Below, piece after piece: positions 10,665 through 21,138 of a DNA stretch of 64,000 nucleotides (position 1 is its first letter; every line of letters starts with the position of its first letter). Under the pieces are notes generated by a model. The model saw only the letters and a list, made by a program, of their open reading frames with translations, made no database searches and was not told the origin of the DNA. The stretch is taken from contig OW203730.1 of NCBI GenBank assembly GCA_934045075.1, forward strand, positions 7,452,785 to 7,516,784. Direction: 5' to 3'. The translations under genes were made by a program, and so were the position numbers. This DNA comes from Yponomeuta sedellus. Its lineage: Eukaryota; Arthropoda; Insecta; Lepidoptera; Yponomeutidae.

Positions 10665-10860
10665 ACGGTATGAGCGGTGGTATCGCACCGGAGGAACGCC
10701 GGCCTCACATTCGGGAATTCACGGGTTACAACCCGGTCATATTTTGTATTCTAAGTTAAGTTAAACTTTGTATTCTAAGCTTAGTACACTTGTGAAGGTG
10801 TAATAGCAGTACCACTCGCTAACGGTAAAGAAAAGCAGCATGATGAAACCCGAAAAAATG
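10665..10860 (+). mobile_element. tRNA-headed SINE (GGTGGTAGC type), 3'-incomplete
   Basis: GAGCGGTGGTATCGCACCGG and ACGGGTTACAACCCGGTC form the head. The body has CACTCGCTAACGGTAAAGAA and GCATGATGAAACCCG, parallel to the copy at 8094. Confidence 0.75.
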
Positions 10861-11427
10861 TCTACTACTAATAAGTTTTTATATTACGTATTTCGTCCCA
10901 TTTTTGGGACGTGTAAAATCATTCCAGGCATGTTTCCTGATGTCTGGTTACGAATCCGCGAAATGACCGACAAAATTCTACTCAGTCTCATTGCTCTAGA
11001 GAGCCTCAATAAGACGGGTTATTTATCTAAATTACGCTCCTAGTCCACTAGCGCAGTGGATGCTGTGAACACCATCTGCCCTAAGGCAGTCTGAGTATTC
11101 ACACTTCACTTCGTCGGAATCAGTCCGGAGAGCCGGCAATCTTTGGCAGGTACGATGCGCCCATGAAGCGATATGTTAATTAATATTTAAGACTGTTGAC
11201 ACGCGATTGTTAAGTTGGTTGGAACTGGTTTCGGGCGAAGCGTGTGATGATTGAAACATGCCGTGAGGAAATTAAGATAATTTTGTGACGCCTTTCGACG
11301 ACTCCACGTTGCTGTTGTTGTGCGTTCAAGTGCAGAAGAAAATGTGAGAATTAATTCGTGAACTTAGCAGTGGTTATTTTGTGTCACTTGTGAAGGAAAT
11401 ATATGACGATAATATTGCAACATAAAG

Positions 11428-11690
11428 AAATCCTGGATAGGAAATGGCGCTGGATAGGACATATACTACGCCGCGACAGGAGATGCCTGACCACTTACGT
11501 ATACCCCATTGGGCAGCCGAAAGAGGGGGCGGCCAAGGACCACTGGAAAAGATCAATAGGCCAAGAGGCCAAGTCGATCGGCACTAGCTGGCCTGAATTG
11601 GAGGCTGCCTACCACCGGACCACCGTCAGAAGTGGAAATCTATGGTTGAGGCCCTATGCTCCGCTAGGAGTTAAAGGACCAAAGAAGAAG
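11428..11690 (+). mobile_element. LINE 3' coding end (second clade)
   Basis: Translation starts at LDRKWRWIGHILRR and continues to AKDHWKRSIGQEAKSIGTSW and PELEAAYHRTTV. Trp-Arg-Trp-Ile-Gly-His, a Trp-Arg-like motif and a final basic tail are the usual end of a LINE ORF2, but of a different type from the Tyr-Val-Gln-Gln-Trp ends. Its open frame is about 110 codons and decayed at the start. Confidence 0.7.
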
Positions 11691-14600
11691 AGAAGAATAT
11701 TGCAACCTAAGCCAGGTTGCAATATTATCGTGATTTAATTCATGCCACTGTATGTTGTCTTAATAATAATAATTATTATTAAATTCTTTATTGTACCAGT
11801 AAACATTGTACAATTGGCGGGCTTATACTAAATAGTATTTTATTCTAGCCAACCAACAGGTGACGTGAGGTGATATAATCGTATTTGTAGCTGAATATTT
11901 TTGTAAGTTTGTAATAGTTTTGATACATACAGTGAAACTATACATAATATGTATACCTATCTATATGTATATGTGTGTACCTATCCTCTTTTACTAAGAA
12001 CACAAACATCACATGATAACAATTTTATTTTTCTAATTATACTTTATTGCACACAAACACAAAACAACAAAGAACTTTTTTTAAGAAAATACATGTCAAA
12101 TTTTGTTCGGATTTTCGAGCAAATTGAATTTTGCTGTAGCTACATAATACAATCTCGTTATAGTGTCGTCTCGTTTGTTATAATTTTATAATAAAATTTC
12201 AATTACATCGTCTAGTGTTGTTAAAAGTGCTTATTAGAAATATCATTGAATTTTTAAATTCAATGGAAATATCTTAAGTTTCCGGTAGACGAAAGAGACA
12301 AATATTGGTTTGCTAAAATTTTGAATTTTTAAATTCAATGGTTTGCTAAAATTTGCTGCAACGGTTGCTCTAGAACATTACTATAGGTGGGCCGATGTGA
12401 TAAAAGCATCCAATTCGCATCTTCTTCCCAGTCAATCTAGGATCAGTATCAAATGAAGACGGCGAGAGGTTTTATCAAGAGACGTTACATCGGGAAATGG
12501 TCAAGAGCAATGCTGTAGATTATTGTTACTCTATTTGTCGGGAAGCTCCAATAGACATTCACAAGTTCTGTTATTATCATAAGCGTATTAATGTTTTGTA
12601 TCAACCAACTTTTAGCCCTGAACCCTGGTGAGACACAACCACGGCTGCACATAGGCCTTCTTATTGATTAAAACACAATGGCCACCACGTTATACCACTA
12701 TTAACGATTATTATGAGTGGCATTAAACCTATCGTGTTTTCTCAAAAAGAGGGTTAATCTAATCCACAGTTGCGTCAAAGGCCGGCCGGCTGAGCAACTG
12801 GCTCAAGTCCAGTAGCCCGTTACGGAAGCAGCCGATAGTAATTCACACACAGAATCCGTCATAATTGTTAGTGAAACGCCAGTGAAACTTTAATAATTAC
12901 TCGCCGCGTACGACTCCACAATTAGTGGTGTGTCGGTCTGAATACGGCCTTAGTGTCTTTTACGGGAAGCGACGAAGCGAACGAACACCACCGAATGTAA
13001 CGGTGCTATGGAACAATGCTCGTTTGATGAGTAGATGTATCTCTTGGAGTAATTAAAGGATCCCAGAAGTGCGTCCCAAACCGATTACATCTGTCAAAGA
13101 ATTGACAAATCAACAGGGATAAAATGTAAAATGTAATTTCGAGTATTGACCACGGATGAGCGAATATTAAAAAGTCGCGGTAGCACGAGCCTTTTTCCGC
13201 ATATGAAAAATATACAAAGAATCCTCTTCCTGCGCACACTACTAAGTTAGCGCTCACTTCTACTAAAGGAGAGCGGGATGGTGCGAGCCATTCCGTATTC
13301 TTGGCGCGAGATAAGGGCTACCGGGGCTAGACTAATAGCGCTTATTGACAAGTATGTCAAAATTCGCAAGTTTCTATTATACTAATTGTCAAGTCGTGAC
13401 ATTTTAGCTTCACAACGTACGCGACTGGCGTCATCATACAAACTACGCTGGGCCGTCTGGAGAGGATTTTCAACAGAAGTGGCTGGAACAGAACTGGAGC
13501 TGAAGTGGCAGCAGAAGTGACTAAAGAGGAGTTTTGTGTCCAACAATATGAATAAATAGATAAATTGGCTCCCACAATCCGGGGTTTCCTAGTGTGGGTG
13601 CCGCCAGTAAATGTAAACATAGATTAGTTACTGCAAATAAATATTTTTTATCTTATCTTATCTAGACATTGATAGATTCGTATAAAAAATTTTGGTACTA
13701 AGGTCTTTCTTCTAAAAGCGCCTCTCCATCATTAGAAGTTAACAGTCAACCACTGCTCGTTAGACATGCCTGATGGATTCATCATTCGTTCAGAATACCT
13801 AAAGAATTGCGTGTTCGCTTGGTGTAGGTATGCCTATAAAGCTTCGTGCAATAATGACCTTTATGCTGGACGCGTTGCTAACCATTAATCGTAAGAAGAG
13901 TAAACTTATGAAGACTAACTTGGTTGTTTTTGTCTCGCGTTATCATGTTCATCTTATGTGGTGTACATAGACGTAATTAATTTTAGTTGTTATTTGGACC
14001 TATCAGTGCAGGGCGTCTGAACACTTTGTTGCTTAAGTAGCACAGATGAAATTATAAACTATGCCAACGTTATGGCCTCTAAATTATAACAACCATTCGC
14101 GTGCGCGACTATTAGTAGTTAAGGTGGCTAAAAAACCACATTACCTTACCTCAGGCTAATTAAAAAAACTATCACTCGGTTTTTTACTTTCTGCATCTTT
14201 CTTCTTTCAAATCAATCTGGCCAACAGTGAACGAGTACTGACTGATTGATTCATAATAATCATAATTTTACTCATTCAGGCCCCAAAACTATTGAAAGAA
14301 ATAGCAGGACAGAGATGGCTCATTAAGCTCCAAAACCTCTATTTATTTCTGTACTTTAAGGTCCTTAAAACAGTATGATGTTTCCTAATTCACAATGTAT
14401 ATCTTTTTTTCTGGTAGCGCAATAAATTATTTTCTTTCTACCTATTTCAGGTTATCACAGTTACATTTTGTGGAGCATTAGTGCCAAAATGTTAATACTG
14501 AGAAATTTTCAAGGGAACTTACACTATATATTATGTTGAAATATGTTACCGGGAAGAAAAAATAGACGTAGTAGGCTTTCAATACATTCATAGAACTTAT

Positions 14601-14729
14601 CTTCCAGAAGTTTTAATAATATTGTTTATCTATGTTTTCATTTATACTGGTCGAAAATGCCCTTTTTTTAGGTAAACATGTATCTTAAAAATAAAGAAAC
14701 ATAACATAACATTTACATACAGGCATATT

Positions 14730-15026
14730 ATACTATTTTTATTTTTAATGCACTAACCCGTGCTAAGGACAAATTTAAAAACCTATTTAGAGGCTAAAAA
14801 TTTCACCCATGCCGGGATTCGAACCCGCAACCTCTGGCTATCCGTGCCAGCGCTCTTCCAATTGAGCTAATGCGCGACTCACCGGCATCAGTGAAATTTC
14901 GAACCTCTTTACACTATTCTCTGTATTACGTACAGGCAGCGACATCTGGCTTAAGTAAATTGCATCACTTACAGCATGCGAATCCCGGCATGGGTGAAAT
15001 TTTTAGCCTCTAAATAGGTTTTTAAA
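14730..15026 (-). mobile_element. tRNA-SINE, long form, with 12-bp target duplication
   Basis: In its own (minus) direction it has a 5' arm inverted to its own 3' part (about 48 bases, CCTATTTAGAGGC to GGGATTCG), a ~115-base 5' region, a 73-base tRNA-like domain (14804-14876), the CCTCTAAATAGG segment, and the A-rich tail. TACAGGCATATT is duplicated at 14718-14729 and 15027-15038. This is the most complete copy and defines the family as about 297 bases. Confidence 0.88.
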
Positions 15027-15314
15027 TACAGGCATATTTCAAATCATTTTCCAAACTGCGTGGCAGTTTGTTGGCGTATTACAGCGCACTTATTATTTTG
15101 TTTCTTATTCTAAGGCTGACATGCGCCACTCTTACAAACCTGGAAATACAGGCGGCTGGATTTATTCAATTCCAATAATCTTAAGAGGCTAGCTATTTCT
15201 AATTATACTTTTGCATTTTAATTGAATTTTGTATGGAATTAAAAGTCATCGGCATTACCAGGGTGACTGAACAATAAGACCAATATGTAGAATATTAGCA
15301 GCTCAATGCCTTAC

Positions 15315-15462
15315 CTTTGGATGATACGATGCCCTCGAAGGGGTGCGAGAAAGTCAAGTGGACGTCCATGTGGTCCTTCCCGCACATGACTTCCAGCGAC
15401 TGGATGACGGGCATGCCGTCTGGTCGGTCCACGGGCCACAGCTCCCCGGCGCGTGCCCGCGG
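15315..15462 (-). CDS. Second coding exon: start of the ZP-N domain
   Basis: The minus-strand exon is bounded by an acceptor (GATATTGTTACAG) and a GTAAGG donor. It has 148 bases: 49 codons plus one base, phase 0 in and phase 1 out. The translation begins PRARAGELWPVDRPDG and contains LEVMCGKDHMDVHLTF then SHPFEGIVSSK. The pattern Cys-Gly-Lys-Asp/Met, then Phe-X-X-Pro-Phe-X-Gly and Ser-Lys-Gly, is the opening of insect zona pellucida (ZP) domains such as those of the dusky, miniature and piopio group. The Cys is the first conserved ZP-N cysteine. The stretch is markedly GC-richer than its flanks, as expected for coding sequence in an AT-rich intron. ZP proteins polymerise in the apical extracellular matrix and shape cuticle. 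The paralogue was not identified. Confidence 0.92.
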
Positions 15463-16084
15463 CTGTAACAATATCAGAAGGCGTGTTGATCCAGAGACAT
15501 CATTCTCAGCTCACCCCTAGCACCTACTGGTTGTTAAAACTTCCCCCAACTCGTCACTTAATATATATTATAAGGGGGCCTATGCCTCAGACTATGAGAG
15601 ACGCAGACCAGAATATAACTAAGTAGATACATAGGGAATACTTTATTGCACATCCTGAAAAAAGCATGCAACCATAATTTCTTAAATCTAAGTAATGTTA
15701 TACAATAATAATGCTTATGGCATTAAGTCTGCGCTTTATTTTTAAAACTTAAGTGCAATAAAATACATATTAATAGTAATAATATTATATTTGGTTGTTG
15801 GAACGAATTGATATTTTGTAAATGATTTATTTCCTTAATGGTACAGAGTATTTTGGTTTGATGGCTTGGCTCATCAAAACAAAATTCTAAAAACAGCTGT
15901 AACGTTCAGATAAGTTGTTTTTGTAAAACACTTAGGGGGCACTATCAAGATTGAATCCACTCCAAACCTAGTACCAATCGACAGCACCCCGACCTTTATA
16001 ACGTCAATGTGTATTAGACTTGTCTTTACAATAAGGTCTGTCCTATGACGAAAATATAAAGGTTGATCTACTACTATTCTTTCT

Positions 16085-16128
16085 ATACTATCGACTCTTT
16101 ACTATCGATTCTTTACTATCGACTGTAC
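16085..16128 (+). repeat. Three-copy short tandem repeat
   Basis: ACTATCGACTCTTT, ACTATCGATTCTTT and ACTATCGACTG follow one another. Confidence 0.8.
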
Positions 16129-17044
16129 CTGACTTAGACCACAGTAGCATTTTTTGTTCGCAAAAAGATTGATAGCGCTTCTCGCTTTGCAAAGCAAAGG
16201 AATGATGAATTGTAGGTAATTAATCTGCGATTGTGATGGGAGGCACCGATATGTCATCCAGTTAATGTGTTAAATGTTATTAATTTGAATTTAAACGCGA
16301 GGGTAGAGTTGCGAGTTCGCAAATGCTACATGTAATTTAACATTCTCACGCTTTTATACCCACTAAGAAACTGTAGGCCAGTCAATATTGGACCGATTTA
16401 AAAATCCTTTTTTGTTTGAAAAGGTAGACTTCCCAACTGGTCCCATGGTCGTCAAGCCAGGATTTGATGGCGGGATCGTATAGAAATCAAGGGCACTCTT
16501 CCTATTGTAAAGTTACACTTAAAGCGGTTTACGTGTTTCTACGGTCACGGTCAAATTGTCAAATGAGGTGATAGTCGATGTCTGGTTGATTATCGAATAT
16601 GACTAAAGACATGAGATATTGAAATCCTTGCCTTGCGGAAGCTATAGGAATTTGCTGGATCATAGTTTGGAGCATAACTTAATAATTTAATTTGAAAAAA
16701 TCCGAAGATTTTAAACAACAAAATACCTTTTAAGATGACGATATGAAATATAGGCCAAAATCCCATTTTGGTAAAACGGTCCACCTATCAGACTATGGGA
16801 AAATTTCAAGTCTACGTAGTGATGTTGCTTTCTTTATTTTGTTTACTATCCGCACTATCCGGTACTTACCACATTTACACCCTTAACACACGTCAAACTT
16901 AAAATGTACAACCGTAGTTACAACTGTAGTAATTGTAGAAAGGACTTTTTATAGGCCACTTATGAGTGGTTTCAGAAGCACGTTCGAGCCACGAGCGAGA
17001 TCAATCCAATTAGTGCGCGCGCCTGAACCGCAATAGCCTTTTTA

Positions 17045-17215
17045 CGGCAACGTATTGTTTTTAAATAACCAGAAAAGCAGACTGTGAAGAAAAATATCGC
17101 AAGAAAACCTTAGTGTCTGAGAAGTTCAAATACATCAGCGTTTGAAATTGCCAATACAAGGTGGGCAGGCGTGGTAATTAAGCCCATATTTTCTCTCAGA
17201 GAGAAGGACTGTGGG
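17045..17215 (+). mobile_element. SINE body (GGTGGTAGC type)
   Basis: GTGAAGAAAAATATCGCAAG, AAATTGCCAATACAAGGTGG and CTCTCAGAGAGAAGG are parts of the same SINE body, directly upstream of a second copy. Confidence 0.65.
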
Positions 17216-17319
17216 ACGTTTGCACGTTTGGACGTGGACGTTACGCCTGCAGTGGGACGTTTAGAGACTACATAAGAAACAGGAAGGGAAGCCAAAAACC
17301 AAGCTATATAGTGACGGAG

Positions 17320-17580
17320 AGTGGTGGTAGCGCAGCGGTAGAACGATGGCTTCTCAATCGGCAGTTCGTGAGTTCGAATCTCGGCATGTTCTATGGCGTA
17401 GTTTGCTAAGTTGCGCACATTTGTGAAGTTACATTAGCATCACTACTTACTTTGTTTGAAGAAACACTAGCGTCTGAAGTGTTTAAACACCTCAGCGCTT
17501 AGAAAGGCCCAACTATGCTTAGAGTATAAAGTATTTTATACTCTAAGCAACAGTGAGGCTAAGTGCGGAAACCTCAAGTC
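17320..17580 (+). mobile_element. tRNA-headed SINE (GGTGGTAGC type)
   Basis: GGTGGTAGCGCAGCGGTAGA and GTGAGTTCGAATCTCGGC form an A-box and B-box pair. The body runs to GTCTGAAGTGTTTAAACACC and contains a 15-bp perfect hairpin at 17516-17549. Confidence 0.75.
17516..17549. repeat. Perfect short-loop hairpin inside a SINE
   Basis: TGCTTAGAGTATAAA pairs perfectly with TTTATACTCTAAGCA about the loop GTAT. Confidence 0.92.
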
Positions 17581-18434
17581 TAACTAACTAGTGACGGAGT
17601 TAAAGCTTAAACAAGTATCAAAAACATTGACAGAAACACAATGAAGTGGACTACAGACACCTACCTGATAAATAATAATGTTACTACTTACGGCAACTTA
17701 CAGTCATGTCAATAAGATTACGGCAACTTTTCTCCAGTGAGGCGGGTCTTTCCAAGAAATAATGCAGTGTAAACATAATGAGCGGGCACCGAAATCTTTT
17801 TGAACGAAACGTTTAAGCGGAAATTGGATGATTGGCCGCGAGGGACGAGAAGGAATTCGGATAATGAAACGAGGACATGTTTGGTGAAATATTTGGAGTA
17901 GATGCTTATCATTTTAAACGTGTTTGCACTGAAAAGGTCACTATCTGGGTACCTGTAAGTATTTTAAGAGCTTACTTTGTAGAGATGTGTGTTAGAGTTG
18001 GTCAGCTAAGCGTCCACACATACTTATATCGTTGATGAAACATCTACGTGAAACACTTAAAACAACTACATAATGGACTAATGACATAATATATGTACCT
18101 AGTCAAAAGAAAATAAATATTGCCTTGGCCTAGCCTTGGTACTTTTTGAAAAAGGAACGCCGCGCGATCGTCTTTTGTTTTCCTCCTTAATTTTACTTGG
18201 AGTTACATACTTCTTTTAGATTATTTTTTTCTTTGCGTGCCAAATGTGCCAGATGCAATTTAAAAAAGTTTTCTTCGTATTTTTATTATTCTTCATTTTT
18301 GAGTTACCTTTGTTAGTTTTTTTATTTTGTGTAATGTGCCTGAACTCTATTGATACATTTGATATTAGTCTCAATTTCATCAACTTGATTTCCCTTTTAA
18401 TTTTTACGAGTTTAAGGCCAATACAAATAATAAT

Positions 18435-18492
18435 ATAATATGACCCTGGTCTCTGCCTAGCGCTCCGGGATACAGGCGTGTGTTTATGTTTG
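18435..18492 (+). mobile_element. Fragment of the CCTCACGCCTG repeat
   Basis: CCCTGGTCTCTGCCTAGCGC and CGGGATACAGGCGTGTG. Confidence 0.6.
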
Positions 18493-18967
18493 TATGTAAA
18501 AATAATGAATGTATTAGGTCCGTTTTTTTATTAATAATTTATGCTCAGCTTCAGAAGTTCAGTTAATTCCGAGAATATAGCAAAATGGCGTAGGTGAGAC
18601 AGTCAGTGAGAATTTCTGGTTTTAAACATAATTTGCTTATAAAGCAAGAAATCATTACTATGGTGTTATCCGCGTAAAGCATCTGTATGACGCACAAACT
18701 AGTTTACAAAAAGCTGTTCCAAATTTCACTTTCACGCCATAATTTTTTCCGGATTTACTTTCTCATTATGCCGTATTAGCTGTACGAATTCCTAAAGAGA
18801 TAAATCGGAGACAAGTCTTACGATTTGGTAATACCCATATATTTAATTTTGGATTTCCGTTATTTGAAGGAGAGATTGACGAAAGAAATATATCGAGAAT
18901 GTGGATAGTGGATACTTCGACCAAGCACCGGCGGCGTGCCGCTACGACAAATAAATTTTGATGAGGC

Positions 18968-19098
18968 AAAAGAGACCTGACAGGATCGTAGCAAGAGGCC
19001 CTAGTCTCTGCCTAACCCCCCAGAATGCAGGTGTGAGTTTGTGTAATGTATGTCCCACATAACGTAACATAACCTCACGCCTTATCCCAGCCTATTAC
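18968..19098. mobile_element. Two opposed fragments of the CCTCACGCCTG repeat
   Basis: A plus piece (GATCGTAGCAAGAGGCCCTA to GAATGCAGGTGTGAGTT) is followed within 40 bases by a minus piece (AACCTCACGCCTTATCCCAG), so the pair is inverted. Confidence 0.6.
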
Positions 19099-20279
19099 GT
19101 TGCACTGGCGTCATCTAACGGCACGAGCCAAGAAGACACACGATACGTAGTTACAAAGTTACAATACTACACATCATAAAAGTCCCTTCGGGAATCTACG
19201 TTCGCGCAGACTAGGAAGAAGAGGGGTCAGTTGCCTCGAGGTAAGCCAGTTGCCAAGCTGGTCTAAGTTGGTAACCCATTCAGAAGAACCTCAACAGGTA
19301 GAGCTATGCTCTGAGTCCGAACTGATCCGTAATAAAAAATAATAATAAAATAAATAAAATATGTTTATTTTCAGTATCAAACTTAAAGTAGGTTACAATT
19401 TGTGTGGGAGTTTCCTTTTAAGTAAGAATTACCTGTGCCAGGAAAACTCCCGCTCTTCCTAATTGGGTAGCATTAATTAAAATGATCCGTACATGGATTA
19501 ATATCAGACTAGGAAGAAGTGTAACGAAAGTACCCGAAGCTATAAGTACACTCAACATGATCTTTAACCGATACGGTTAAGGTGCAGAATTGATTGCCGC
19601 AGTAGCGCTACCTATTTTGCTCACGCTAATATTGCCAAACAGATAGTCACCTGCATCGATGACGTTGAATCAACCAATAGCAACAAAGGCGCGCGGCCTG
19701 CCATAAAATGAAACTATCTAATTGGTCGATCAACTTGCCGCACATCCACAATTTGGTCATCTGCGCAGGTACCTCCGCGAGACTTATTTCTTGTGTAGCA
19801 CTGTACAGGCCTTGTCGAGGCGACGTGTTTTCGGTACATGCGGTTTGAGTAAGTAACTCCCTACAACAGAACTGAAATATGTTTCACGTTAAAAAACAGT
19901 TCTATAATACATTCGGCAGAGCACATATACACTTTTAGTATGGAACAGCAGATTTTTTTTTGACTCTTCGAGTTGCTAAAATAGTATTGTAATTTTTTTT
20001 TATACAATCGGAATACGGATTTTCTTTTTTGATTACCTACTATGAAGTAATAACCCCTACCAAAATAACAAACACAAGATGACACAAGTGTTTCTACGCA
20101 ACCAAGACTGTTTCTGGACAGGAGAGTCCGAAACTCACGCGAATAAAGTCGCGGGCACAGTTAGTATTTTATAAATGTCGCGTTCCCTCGTGTTTATCAA
20201 AAGTTCTTGAAATAACTCATCACATCACAGTGCTTATAAAGCCCTATCAATCTGGTTAACAAAATTGAAGAGCCTGATT

Positions 20280-20365
20280 CTGGCAATCCACGCGGGTATA
20301 TATGAAAAGGAAAGGGAAGTTTGGAAAACCATGAAGGAGGCCTATGTTCTGCTGTGCAAATAGCT
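20280..20365 (+). mobile_element. LINE 3' coding end, very short
   Basis: GGGAAGTTTGGAAAACCATG and GAGGCCTATGTTCTGCTGTG would read EVWKTM then EAYVLLC, the tail of the RTE-like protein. Confidence 0.5.
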
Positions 20366-20726
20366 GATGATAATGTGATGGTACATGAAAACCTGCCACC
20401 CACTTCGAGATACAGGCATGAGTTTATTACTGTATGTGGACAGGAAAATGCGTCAAAGATTAGAGTCACATGATGTAGTATAGCAATGGACGAGAATTCG
20501 CCCTGTACTTGAAATGGAATTACTTACATACAAAAATGTCAAGCTTAGTGTCATCGTAGTAGTGCAGTCCAAGCAAAACCGGCCATGTTTGGGTCGAACT
20601 TCACCCGTAACACATTGGTTAGAGTTCGCGCTTGCAAAAGTTGATGTGCTGTCAACAAGGTTAGGGTAAAACGTTCTTGGCTGTCAACTGTACAGAGCGC
20701 CAAACATCTTCTTCTTCGTCGTTTCC

Positions 20727-20860
20727 TCATGGCTGAGGGACGTGACTAAGGGCAGCTTCTGCCACCAGCTCTCTCCATTTGATTCTATTACGCGCCAGAT
20801 GTATGGCTACTTGTAGGGTCCTTCCCGAAGCGCCAAACTTATCTGATCCTAAATTCAAAA
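20727..20860 (-). mobile_element. LINE 3' coding end (third type)
   Basis: The minus frame reads LARNRIKWRELVAEAALSHV then PQP and a stop, followed by GAGGAAACGACGAAG. This is the familiar end of another lepidopteran LINE protein. Confidence 0.65.
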
Positions 20861-20960
20861 CCTCCACCGGGGCAGATAACTTTGTGGCACTATACATAAT
20901 ATTAGATTTATAAAGAAATCCCGGACTTTTTTCTTCATCATCATCATTATCATAATCAGC

Positions 20961-21138
20961 CGGTGTAAGTCTATTGCTGCGCAAAAACCTCTCCTAAGAC
21001 ACACCACTGAGCCTGATCTTCGACTCTCCTCTTCCAGTCACTGCCCACCGCTTTGCAAATGTCGTCGCTCCATTCCATTCGCGATCTCCACTCCAGAACC
21101 ATTCTATCCCAACGGTTGTCAGTCCCGCGGAAGATATG
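20961..21138 (-). mobile_element. LINE 3' coding end, decayed
   Basis: The minus frame reads HIFRGTDNRWDRMVLEWRSR, then WSDDICKAVGSDWKRRVEDQ and AQWCVLGEVFAQQ with a stop. It parallels the intact end at 49323-49559 residue for residue at most conserved sites. Confidence 0.75.

Larger units (their letters stand above)
6350..15314 (-). other. Intron 2 of the ZP gene (about 9.0 kb)
   Basis: It runs from the GTAAGG donor at 15314 to the AG acceptor at 6350, and both flanking exons agree in phase 1. It contains a degenerate ~20-bp array, several tRNA-headed SINEs, a LINE tail and a tRNA-SINE with a 12-bp target duplication near its 5' end. Nothing recognisable was seen at 7700-8080, 9060-9640, 9960-10440, 11830-12230, 12360-13420 and 13650-14710. 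Confidence 0.85.

Noticed and set aside
13357..13620. 87-codon minus frame near a purine-rich block
   Set aside because: No domain; the right side resembles a decayed SINE body (TTTCCTAGTGTGGGTGCC).
15317..15520. 67-codon plus-strand frame over a GC-rich patch
   Set aside because: It is the antisense shadow of the ZP exon at 15315-15462, which has splice sites and a recognised domain.
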